DNA of 64,000 nucleotides from Utricularia gibba (taxonomy: Eukaryota > Streptophyta > Magnoliopsida > Lamiales > Lentibulariaceae), in assembly GCA_002189035.1 (NCBI GenBank), contig NEEC01000002.1, positions 5,293,001-5,357,000 of the forward strand, given 5' to 3'. Positions 12,151-23,746 of the stretch are shown one piece after another. The position numbers and the translations under genes were made by a program. Below the pieces are notes generated by a model that was not told the origin of the DNA, did no database searches, and saw only the letters and a program-made list of their open reading frames with translations. Numbering within the stretch: position 1 is the stretch's first letter; each line of letters starts with the position of its first letter.

Positions 12151-15100
12151 GCAAATGGGTAGTCCCGAATGTGTGAGAGAATGAATACAGAGATACATGT
12201 ATCCCCCATTGGTCGCCTAACCCACTGCAGACCACACAATTCCACAATGTCATTACACGTTTGATACTTTGGGGCAAAGGTCTGGCCTTCTTTGGGCATA
12301 ATGAAATCCTACGAAAAAAGGACTAGCACAGCACAGCAGCTTGTGTATGCATCCAATGTTGTAATGCGGTTCTTGTCTGTCATTATCCTTTACACCTAAC
12401 TCTTCTGATTCCCACCCACCTGACCTCCACACTTTTCGATCGCTACAGTTCCTCTTAGTTTCAGTTTCAGGGAAATAAGACAAATCTGTCTGCTTGGTAT
12501 GCATGTTTAAATGAGTTTATGAGTGGTTTATTAATTTATTCATGTTAAATATGCATTTTTTATTTAAATCTATTTTTACTCGTTCCATTATACTCGACCT
12601 AAACATGCATATGAAAAAGGAAGGCATAGTATGTTATTTATTTACTGTTTTACTCTTAATTAATAATTTCATATAAAAAATTCTTTTAATTAAATATTAA
12701 TTTAATAAAATAATTCAAAAAAAGAGCAACTTAGGTCGTACGTATGTTACTAAATTGCATGATCCATCTTAAATAATTCTATAATTTATTCTCTAAATCC
12801 TAATACATGTTGATGAACGCGATGGGGTTTTATTTATAATTGTATTTCTTTAAATAAGGTATTTCCTATCATGTAGTTTAATATAATCCACATGGTTCCA
12901 ATTTTTTTTTACTTTTTTTATCCTGATATATCATCCAAAATACATGCAATTTGAATTTCGAAATAAATTAAATAATTCAATGAATTTGCTCTTTTAGACC
13001 CAAAAAACTTCATTTATAATTGTATTTTTAAAATAAATAACTTTAGGTTATGCGTTAGTGCAATTCACACGACATCAAACTACACATAACCATACAAAAA
13101 ATTCTCGAAATAATTAACACATTAATTTTTTCTTGAATTTACTCTTTCAGCCTAGGCATCATGTTTGCCTTCATATTTAATAATAAAGATTAATTATACT
13201 CGATTGATGCTCAAAAAATGAGAGAACAAAAACGTTTAAAATATAAAAAGTTTAAGAACTAATTATACTGATATGTCAAAATTTGAATACTAATTATAAA
13301 TAATATGTAAAATTTTGGAGATTGATTTTAGCAATGGGGATAAAATATGTAATTTATATTAAAAATAATAATAAAAAAATGTAATAATACAACAATTGAT
13401 GAAAAAATTAAACAAATATGCTACGATATTGATGAGACTTTGAATAAATTATTAAAAAATGTTATTCCACAAAATATATTTAAAATATTTTGGCAATCAT
13501 AAAGTGGGTCCCTACGAAAAAAGATTCTATGGACCTCTCGAATCTCTTTTTTCCTGATTTTATAACTATAATTAATAGCTTTGTTTAATTTGTTATGAAT
13601 CAATTTTATCTTTATTTTAAAACATTAGAGATAGATTATATCAAATTTTTAAATGATGTAAATAACAATAAAACAATAGCGATTATAATATTGGAGATTA
13701 TAATAGATCGTTTTTAAATCTATTACAGTCAATCAATGATGCATGTACCATCATTATTTTATTATGAATAATAAGAATAATTTCTTTTGTTTTTGCTGAC
13801 CATATATTATTGTTATTATTGTATCATTTTTTTCAGCCATTATTTTGAAATAATTTATAATTATATGAGAAACCCAAATTATTTAAACAGAATTATATTT
13901 ATTATTATAGTATCATTTTTTCTTGCCATGATTTGTTTCTTAATAATGAGAAACAGAATTAAAAAATAAGAAGTGAGTAACTAATTATGTTTAATTAAAT
14001 AAAACTGAAATAAAAGGTATAATGATATTGTTATTATAGTATCAATTTTTTTTCTATTTCTGTATATTACTTCTCAAAATAGAATTATATAAGCATTTCC
14101 ATAAATTAATGAATTAATTATTTTGAAATTCATAATCATTTATTCGAAAATTTTTAATTTTATATTTAACCTTAGTAAATTATATAATATTTATTCATTT
14201 AGTAATTCCCATGTATTTCGGATAAATGCACATATCAATATTCTTAATAATTATTAAAATAATAGGACAGAAGAGAAAGTAAATATTAAAAAAGAGAGGG
14301 GAGAGGTAATTTGTATGTAATAGAAGAGGGATAATAGTGATAAATAATTTTGTGTCAATTATATTTGTATTTTTTATGACTCTATTAGATTAGTTTTATA
14401 AATATTTTATTTCATTTTTCTATATTTTTAAATGAATTATATATCTTTCATATAAGTAAGTTGACCACCGTATCATATATGTTCATAAGTAATTTTATTC
14501 TAATATTTTTCAAAAATATATCTCGAGTATCTTCAAACTTAATCACTTCAACAAAGAAAAGTTATTAAAAATGTAAACTATATAAAGAAATTTTAAAAAT
14601 ATTTAAATTATACTTTCTTCTTTATGTACAGTATGCATAAATTCATATCTACTAAATAAACCAAAAAGGTTGAAATGTTGTGCTCCATCCATGTATGTCA
14701 TATAAATATATGAAAAGTCACAAATAGATACTTGTCAAACTCTATCATTTGCAGATCACATAATTCTTATGTGCAAATAACAGTTATAATCCATGTTAGC
14801 ACAATTACATTTACCCTCCCAGAATGTGGAATGACTAATCGAAACAATGAATTCATATCCTTATTTTATATAATAGTAGGTAAGACAATATTGAGAATGA
14901 ATCTTACTAGCAAATGTATTTTTTTTTTTAATTCATATACCTTCTTATCGTAGCACCTATATTTGTCACCATATTTAAATTTTTCGAATACGAAATTGTT
15001 TACATGATTGTTTTGGAAAGGGGTACTCCTCCCTTACGGAACACCCCAGAAAATCATCGAGAACAAGATCCAGGCATTTGTATCGTACGAGTTGCCTTGA

Positions 15101-16239
15101 TTCTGGTCTTTGGTACTTCATTCTCAATTCTTTGAAGGGATTTTAGAATCCTCATTTGAGTCGGTGTCTACATCGTCATCATCATGATCGATCATATCAT
15201 AAAAAAAAAGTAAATGACAATAATTTCATACATTTAGACTTAACATCACTAAAATTATTTTCTAAGATAAATCCTTTAATCACATTCACATTTAGGTTGT
15301 TATCATGACTTAAAATATAATAATTAAAGATTAAGATATATACTTACAATATAATTAATTATTAAAAATATAAAAAATGAATAGTTATTAACATATTCAA
15401 TAAAATAAATATTTCCATAGTTAACATCTAGCATATTGTCGCAATATCATAAATGAGTATGCGAAATTTCACTCTAATTGTAGTGCAAATAGACATTTTC
15501 GCTATTAAATGTCATATTATTTGTATATTGAAAATTGAATGACATTCTCAAAAAATCGAAAAATTTCTTAATGTATTTGTCTATTCTGAAATGATAAAAT
15601 AAATAAAAATTTAAATAAAAATAATCTATTGATAACAATAATAATACAATCAACAATTGTATGATTATAATAAAGCATTAAAAATTTAAATAAAAAAATT
15701 ACAAAGGAAAAAAACAATATTATCAATTTTTTTTCAATTATGACTTTACTCAATTTTGAATATAAATGAAAAAATTTATGGAAATATAAGATATATATAG
15801 AATAAGAGGTATAAGCTTAAGAATAAAATGACATCAGTAATAATGTGTTGTAGTAAGTCACGTTGATGATGACGCCTTATCTAAAACGGTATTAATGATG
15901 GCACGAGTCATTCCAAGACGCAAGGTGCCACTAATGATGATATATAATGTTATTAATATAATATAATTGTTGATAACAACTCAATTTCAAATGCACTACA
16001 TTATGTAGCTGATATCAAATTTTGTCCTTTTTTTCGTTTTTATTTTTGAGAAAAAATACTTCGATTTTTGGAGGCCGAGTTTCTTGTTTTTCGAAAGTCA
16101 CCCGTAGGTGCCAACTCGCAAAGAGACGTTGGAGCGTCCTTTGAGTTCAATGCAATTGAAGCCCTAGGTTCCACATTCTTGCGCGTCCAATCGAATTGCC
16201 AAGTAGATTCGTGAGCGTTTGGTGTGAATTAAGGCTAAG
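12151..16239. other. Long AT-rich intergenic region, no gene seen
   Basis: About 4 kb, strongly AT-rich, with only short open frames of low complexity (for example around 13.79 and 15.5 kb). Nothing resembles a conserved protein. A GC-richer patch at about 15,010-15,190 has no frame I recognise. The last 200 bases are the probable 5' leader of MAD1. Confidence 0.55.
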
Positions 16240-19200
16240 ATGATTTTACGAACGCCTCCACCAAAGAAGAGAAGGGGGTGGAATTGAAGTTGTTGGAAGA
16301 TGATTGCGGCAACCATGGACCGAGTACTTGTTCAAGCAAGCAGATACAGGTTTATGAGGGTGCGCATGGGCACCCCGAGTCTTCGCAGGAACATTCACTT
16401 CCGATCGTATCCGACCAGATGCTCTGTACGTACCAATGCCGTCAGATGGTACGCGTGTTTGGAAGATATTGTTTTGGGGTTTGAGATTCGTCTAATGAGT
16501 GAAAATGAATGATTCTCATGAGTATATTTTATATTTTTTGTATGGAGTGTGCCAGTATTTATGCGTTGGCTCCCCTGAGGATTAAAACCAACACGTTTGA
16601 TTTTTCCTGATAATTTTTTCCTGTTTTTTTGTGTCATTGGTTACGGTGCATGGATACTTATCACGGTTCCTTGTCGTTGGAATAATATGCTGATTCAATT
16701 GTTAATGTGTGACTTTGAAATTCCACTGTTTTAGGTGAAGTCAGAGTTTTTTGATGCGTTAAGCAGCGCAGAAAAGCAGGTGGGCGATTATAAATCTAAG
16801 TATGAGGCATTGAATGAAGAGTTCTCGAAAGTAGGTATGATCTTGCTAAGTCTTTGTGGGCGATTACAATCTAGCTCTCCAATATAAATTTCACTGCTCA
16901 CAAAAAAAGAAATTAACTTCTGAGTCTCCATACGCATGTCATGCTGTAGAATCATAATGTTGTATCACATATGGCTTCCAACAGAATCTGAGAGGAAGAA
17001 ATTTTGTGATAAATTTCTCAATGCTGAGCAAGAACTGGCTGCTGCTAAAGGACGTGAACAGATGCTGCGTGATCAGCTTAAGAAAGAAACTGATTTTTGC
17101 CATGAGCAGCTAAAATATCAAATAAAATCGTATAGTGATCTTGAGGTATGACTGTCATGTTTAATGTTATCAGGGTTTTGTAAGATGTATTTTCATGGCA
17201 GTTTAGTATCGTTCATCCAATCATAGTTCCCATAAAGTTGATACTATCCATGATTGGGAATTCAAAAAATCATCTTCCTATTTCTCCAGGTAAGATTTCG
17301 AAATGAGATGGATCTCCGTAAAAAGGCAGAGTCTTCTGCTGCGAAAGCTGCAGATAAAGCCATTATTCTTGAGGAAAAGCTGAATAGTCTGTCAGAAAAT
17401 GCACAGAGGGAAAAAGCCCGCCTCCAAAATGAGCTTGCTCACTTGAGAAGTGAATCACAACTTTCTGTTAGAAGAATAACTGCTGATGTAAGCCCTGTTT
17501 ATTTTATCATGCTCAAAATCGTATTTGTTGGGGAATCATAATTTTCAGTTTCTTACAGCTTGAGAAAATGGAAATTAGAGCTAAAAATGCAGAAAAACAG
17601 TCTGAGATACTGAGAGAGCAGATTGAAGGCCTTAAAAAGAGACTGGATGAGGTAAACTACCTTATGATTACAAATGTTGCATTTATCTTTATGATTAGAT
17701 GCACTTAACTCTATGCTATTCCCATATTTGAAGCTATCATTCAATATTTTTTCTGCTTTTCTCCTGCAGTCCAAAATCGAACAAAAAATACCCATCAAGT
17801 TCCCAGAGCCACCTTCTTCAGACATGAGTTTGCTGGTTAAACACTTGCAAGAAGAGTTGAAGAGCTATGTAAGCATCTAGTTTTTTCCATGATACAATGC
17901 TTGTTTTGAGGATATTCTTTTTATATTTGAAGCAGGTTAAATATTAGAAGCAAGGGAAACTTGCGATTAGACCATTTTTTAGATGTTTTTTTATCAATTT
18001 TTTTCTTCATCATTGATCGTGATAATATGGGTACTTATGCTTGGTAGGATCTCTTCTTGCATGCCCGTAATGGTTTAATGTGTAGCTAGATTTTGTGATC
18101 CTGTAAGCGAGTTATTCTTGGTGTGAGAAGCATGTAAATTAGAGGTTGTAGATTTTTTTTTCTTTTCCAATGCTGTCCATCTTTGATCTGCCAAAGAATA
18201 TTTTTCTTATCATCGTTCAAATTTGATGGTTATCACATTGGTGATCTGCTTGTTATTCACATATAATAGAATGACGTTATTGGTGATCTAATTGTTTTAT
18301 CATGCAGGAATATGAAGTGAGAGAAGCAAAAAAGCTAAAGGCATCCCATGAAGGGATTGAGTTATTGAGAGAGAAATTGTATGAAGAAAAGACCCGCACG
18401 GAGAGAGCTGAGCATGATCTGCTTAAATTACCTGAGCTCCAGATAACTGTCACTAAGTTACGAGATGAGCTGTCTACCTGGAAGTCCCTGACTAATGGAA
18501 TGCCTGGAGTTTCGTCTGCTGATGATTTAATTTGCAAAGTAGCTGCTCTACAGAAGTGCGTATTTCTTCGGAGTTTTTGAATTTACATGCACCAGTATTT
18601 CTTTTGCCAAAGCATACCATCGTGCCATTCTCCAATCTGTTCATTTTACAATGCTCATGTATATCTGTAAATCAGCGTTTCTCCTATTCGGAAAAGAAAT
18701 GTGCTCACTTCTTGTTTAATGAAAACGTATTGAGAATTCAAAAGACCTTTTCCTGCTGCCTAAGTTTTTTCTGATTGTCATGCCACTGTGTCATCTTTTA
18801 TGGAGGCCGTCTCACAGTTTTATTTAAGCATATGCAGAGAGGTTATTGATAACATGACGAGAGCAGGTGATGCTCAGGCACGTGTTAAAGAAATCCAAGT
18901 TGCCCTTGATGCAGCGGTGCTTCAGAAGCAAAGTGCTGAGACTGAGGCTGCAATGGCGAGAGAGAATGCAGAGTCATGTAAAGCTGAAGCAAAAAATCTG
19001 GAGTTGATGGTTAGTGCATAGTGCATAAGTTTTACTAATGCATGATTCAAAAGTTTCAAGATACTGAAGTTTTAATGCATCTTTTCTTAAAGTAGTAATA
19101 TATGTGTTCCATATATATTTCTCGTAAATTCTGAGACTGGAGGCCACATCCTCTGCCTGTTCCACATAAGATGTTCCAGTATTTTATTAATGCATTATTC

Positions 19201-21395
19201 TATTTGTTCTTTTTTATTGGTGAAGGTTGGTTTGCTTAAAGATGAAAGAGATAGCTTGAAAAAACTGATTAACTCCGAGAATAAAGATCATGGGCTTGAA
19301 TCATCCCATTCCAAGAAAGAACAGTATGTAAAAGAGCTGGAGAAAAGCTTGGTAGAGGCAAAAGAATCTTGTAGCCGCCAGCAAGATGAGATAAAATTGC
19401 TTAATGGGAGGTTGACTGATGAGGTCAAGCAAATCAAGATGCTGGAGAGAGAAGGAGACCGCCTGCGTGCAGAGATCTCTTTGTTGGAGTTCAAGGTTTG
19501 CCTTCAGTACTCTACAATTTTGTCTTGTTGTATGTCTTCTGTTCGTGAGCGTTTTTTCATTTCTATCTCATGCTTGCGCAATGCTTTCATCAGTTGGTTG
19601 TCTTTTAATTATGTGTTTTTTTTTTCGATTGATTTGTAATATGGAAGGTTGTTTTAAAAGCCTAAATGCATGTATTCATTAGAGATTGTGATGCCTCCTT
19701 AATTTGTCTCATTCTTTTGCAGATTGGTCATGGAGATTTTTCCTCTGCTAACACAAAAGTATTACGGATGGTCAACACCCTTACTGTTGAAAATGAGACA
19801 AAGCGAACGATAGAAGCTCTTCAATATGAGCTGCAGAACACAAAGGAAAAGTTGCAGGCCGCTGAAGAGCTTAAAAAGCAGTCACGTAAGAAAGATTAGT
19901 TTTTTTTTCTTGAATTAAAAAGCTTTCATCATCGTCTTGCATGCCATCTATGTTTTTTTGGTGGATTGGCGAAATTCTGGTAGCTGTTTCTGTACACTGA
20001 AGCATCTCTGGGGATTATGTTGTTTTCTTAAGGTTATTTTTCTAATAGTCCCTCTCAGGTAGCCTATGGTGCCCATTTAAGGGAGATGATTGTTATACTG
20101 GTGTGATCCAGGCTAATTTTTGTTCATGATACTCCTTTGATGCATTTTCTTGAAAGAGTCATGCAAAGATTTATATTTTTACTGATGATTGGATTCCTGT
20201 GACGGTCCATAAGCTCTTTTTTAATGCCATTCTTAGCAGCTGATGCTGGCACACTCGTTGATTCTCATGTTGTTGGAACCATTAAGCAGCTTAAAGAGAA
20301 AATTGCAACACTAGAGAAACGCGAAGAAAGGTGAGCATGTCCAATTTATCGACTTTTTTTCCCTTTAGCATGTAACTTCTTGGAGGTATGTGATGAACAG
20401 ATATAAGACAGTTTTCGCCGAAAGGATTTCTGTCTTTAGAAGGGCATGCTGTGAACTCTTCGGTTACAAGGTGTCACTACTTTTTTATTATTTCTATGCG
20501 ATATTATAAAATGGCGTCCATTTTCTCCTTTTTCTTGAGGCATCGTTTCATGTCTTGAATGCGGGAGTCTCTTATCTTATAACTGCATATGCTGCAGATC
20601 ATAATGGATGATCACCTGCGAGCCGATGGTATCCCTGTCACACGATTTACTCTCGTATCCATTTATGCCCTGAATGAAGACGAAAAGCTTCTGTTTGACT
20701 ATGAATCAGGCAACACGACTCTTGTGGTAAGAGCATGCATAATTTCCTTTCCTTAGTGATGATTAGCCCATTGTCAAACTGAAGATCAGGATAAGACTGC
20801 AATCCATTCCTTTTATTACATTTTGTTGGGTTCTACTGTAGTCAACCTCTCATATTTCTTCTCATGTTCCCATCAGTATAATTTCTGAAAACGCTGTGGT
20901 AGCAGCAGCCATTGTCATGTGTGGATAGAGTTCTAGTAAATCTTTACTTCCGATTATCAGTCACTCAGCATTCTATAAAAATGTCAGGTCAATGGTTACA
21001 CCTCACAACCTGAAGTATCTCGGCAGGTATAATTTATGATCACTTTCCTATCTATGTGGGAAAGTAGAAAACCCGGGGTCATATAGAATCTTTTCCTGAT
21101 CTAAATAGACGTTTTAACTTGAGATACCCGAGTGCGGTGGTTGACCGAATTCTACTTAAGATTCCATGTATACACTGAGCCGTTGGTGTGCGGGGTGATT
21201 TGTAATAAAACAAATAAGCATGGTTTCAACGAGGAATCATGATTGTATATTGCCTTCATACCAAGTCTTTTGAGTGGGCTCATATTTCCGTCATTTTGTT
21301 TGCAGGTTGATGTTTTTATCAAGAAGATGAATTCAATTCCTGCTTTCACAGCAAATTTGACCATGGAATCTTTCAACAAGCGCACTCTCTCTTGA
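16240..21395 (+). CDS. MAD1: Mitotic spindle assembly checkpoint protein MAD1, 15 exons, frameshift in exon 1
   Basis: Coiled-coil protein that recruits MAD2 to unattached kinetochores and nuclear pores. Exons: 16240-16448, 16735-16834, 16985-17145, 17290-17487, 17559-17651, 17770-17868, 18308-18555, 18838-19009, 19226-19495, 19723-19885, 20240-20330, 20401-20470, 20598-20726, 20988-21026, 21306-21395, phases all consistent. Marks of the family: MILRTPPPK start, DQMLCTYQCRQMVKSEF, AEQELAAAKGREQ, LVKHLQEEL, PGVSSADD, REGDRLR, IGHGDFSSANTKVLRMVNTL, YKTVFAERISVFRRACCELFGYK, C-terminal FTANLTMESFNKRTL. Most of the protein is coiled coil; the last ~100 residues form the globular RWD-like end. Exon 1 starts in one frame (stop at 16285) while the rest of exon 1 lies in another; one extra G in the G5 run at 16274-16278 would join them (about 710 residues; Arabidopsis about 726). 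Sequencing error or real lesion cannot be told apart here. Confidence 0.92.
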
Positions 21396-22121
21396 AGGTT
21401 CAATGTGCTGTTACAGTAAGCCCTTTGTTTATATATTTCAAGTTACATGAAGCCAGCACGTATTTGAGTAACTCAGTTTTCATTCACTTGCTCCCTTACG
21501 AGCCATGCTTTTTCTTCTGCTAGAAACGCTCACCCACAAACTCTACACTATCCAAGAATCAAACCATTCAACTTCAACCCCTGCCCCGGTACTCTCTTCA
21601 TCCGGGCGGGTGTTTGGTGTTTTTAAAATGTGTTTTGTATGGTATTTCAATATTAACGAAAAAGCTATTCTATCTTAAACTAGTTTTTAATATCTGATAC
21701 CATTGATATAATTGATCTTCAATATTTGATGCATCAAATATATTTAATTCCAAACTTTAACATATCAAAAAAACTAGTTTTTAATATCAAAAAAACTAGT
21801 CTTCAATTTACGTTGTTCGAATATTTAACACAACGGATTTCTATGATTCTAAAGTTCATATGATAAAATTGGTTTTTGAGTTAAATTAGCATCACATATC
21901 TTCATTATTTTTATAATGGTAAAATTAATCTACAATAATGGTTGGAGCTTTAATAAAAATACCAGTTTTTTACATAATGGGGATTGGAAGCTCAATTATT
22001 AAATAATGAGATTTATCCATGCAATTTTCTCGTTTTTAAAATTAGACTGTTTTGGGCCAGGGCCGAGCCCATACTAAAACTCGGTACAAGTATTGGTTTA
22101 GGCTCTTGGGATGGCGGCCCA
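21396..22121. promoter_or_regulatory. MAD1 3' flank and DTW-gene promoter with site II motifs
   Basis: After the MAD1 3' UTR comes AT-rich DNA, then a GC-rich start. Site II (TCP-binding) motifs: TGGGCC at 22053-22058, AGCCCA at 22066-22071 and GGCCCA at 22116-22121, the last touching the ATG. Such motifs are common upstream of plant genes for translation and organelle function; the link to this gene is inference. Confidence 0.45.
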
Positions 22122-22903
22122 ATGGGGGACTCGGATGCTTGCTCCCGGGGGAACCACCAATCACGGCGGCGGATATGCACCACCGGATGCGGCCGTCCAG
22201 AGAACGTCTGCCTCTGCAGATTCCTACCTGAAAGTCCTCTCCAGACAGCGACCAGGTTAGTCATTCTCCACCATCCGCATGAGCAACGCCACCGGCTAGC
22301 CACCGTTCCCCTTCTCGCCAAGTGCCTCCAAAATTGCGAAATCATCGTCGGCCGGAAATTGAAGTACGGTTCTTCCAGGACACTTGATTCGCTACACGAT
22401 CGAGCTCGGGATTCCCCAATCACTCGAGCCTTATATCTCTTCCCTGGTCAGATCCCCCCTACAATCATTCTCTTCCTAGGGTTCACAAATAAAGCAGCAT
22501 TGCCTTCTCTACAGGCCCGAATGCTCAGCCGCTCCGCGAAATCCACCCGGCGTCTACCGCCCATCCCAGCGGTGATCCACGTGTTTTAATCGTGTTCGAC
22601 GGGACCTGGAATCACGCCAAGGAAATGGCCGCCGCGAGCGCACCTTTTCTGTCGGAGTTCGCCACTGAAGCCTGCTTGGAGTTCGACCGCGGCGTCGATG
22701 GAGGTACCATTTTCGACTCGGAGTTGACGCTGAGGAGGGAGCCATTTGCAGGGTGCATGAGCACGATGGAGGCCGTCGCCAGGGCTTTGAGAGTTCTGGA
22801 ACCAAACAACGGAGTGGAGGTCGAGACCAGAATTGTTGAGGTTCTAAGAGCCATGGTCAGGTTCCAAGCGCGCTTCTTGAACCTGCGCACGGCCAACAAC
22901 TAG
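22122..22903 (+). CDS. DTW domain protein, predicted tRNA-uridine aminocarboxypropyltransferase
   Basis: DTW/TapT-type enzymes move the aminocarboxypropyl group of S-adenosylmethionine to a uridine in tRNA (acp3U). Two exons, 22122-22446 and 22515-22903, give 237 residues; the 68-nt intron has GT/AG ends and preserves phase (G|GC at LFPG|PNAQ). Seen: N-terminal cysteine cluster CTTGCGRPENVCLC (about residues 16-29), LVILHHPHEQRHRLAT, then the signature DGTWNHAKEM (D-x-T-W) and a TMEAVARAL segment. The start MGDSDACS precedes the Cys cluster by a typical short leader; an upstream in-frame ATG at 21984 lies in AT-rich non-conserved sequence. The exons are clearly GC-richer than the flanks. Human DTWD2 and Arabidopsis homologues are the family reference. 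Confidence 0.88.
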
Positions 22904-23746
22904 TTTCAAATGTCCAATTTCTATAACCTTTTAATTTTAAAACTATTGGAAGTAATTTAATATAAAAAATTATGTTTATTTTAATTTAATTGATTCTGTT
23001 TGTTGAAAAATATTTTTAATAAAATAAAAATTAGATTTGTACAAGTTTTTAAAAATAAAAAACATTTTTAAATTTATGTTTTTTTAGAATAAAATCTCAT
23101 CATATTTGATAACACAATTATTTTAAAAATATAATTATCTCAAACATTATTTTATGTATTTTGCTAGAGCTTTTTTCTGTCATTTGGGGGCAGTTTCGTA
23201 TTTCTCCAACAAAGCTGATCCTCTTCTATTTGGGCCGAGTGAGGTCCGTACAGTCCGCCCATTGAGTTTCGGGCCCAATACTTGAAGAATTGATTCGCTT
23301 TCTTCGATAAACCCTTAAATTTACAGTGGGTTCTTCTTCCATGCCATTTCCAGCAACAGAACACTCCAGTCCAAGAGCAGGAGAAGAGTCAGTCGTATGA
23401 TGAGTATTTGTGAGCGTTTCTTCATATGCCTTCCCTGCTCTTTATTGTTCATAAAGGTTTTCTATTCGTGTGACTTTGCGGTGATGCTGAACTCTCGACG
23501 TTTGTGATGTAAATGAGCATGATTTTTCGGTTTTAGGATGTCGGTTAGTTCCTGTAAAAAAATTGTATGGAGTTTGGAAGATTAGTGACTTCTATAACTT
23601 CTGTGCAGATTATTAATGCTTCCAATTGATTTGCACTGATATGGAGTTTGGAAGATTCAAAAGATGTGTTTATTTGTAAACTGCGGGCACTGGATATCCG
23701 TAGATTGGGATTCTATTTTTTTTTTTTCGGAATCTTGTGATCAGAA
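22904..23746. promoter_or_regulatory. PPR gene promoter and leader with paired site II motifs
   Basis: AT-rich to about 23,160, then GC-richer. TGGGCC at 23231-23236 and GGGCCCA at 23271-23277 form a pair of site II elements about 500 bp upstream of the PPR start codon, an arrangement frequent in nuclear genes for mitochondrial and plastid proteins. The rest may be leader, possibly with an intron I cannot define. Confidence 0.45.

Noticed and set aside
22013-22423. 136-codon minus-strand frame over the DTW gene
   Set aside because: Shadow of GC-rich exon 1; no family pattern, while the plus strand has conserved motifs.
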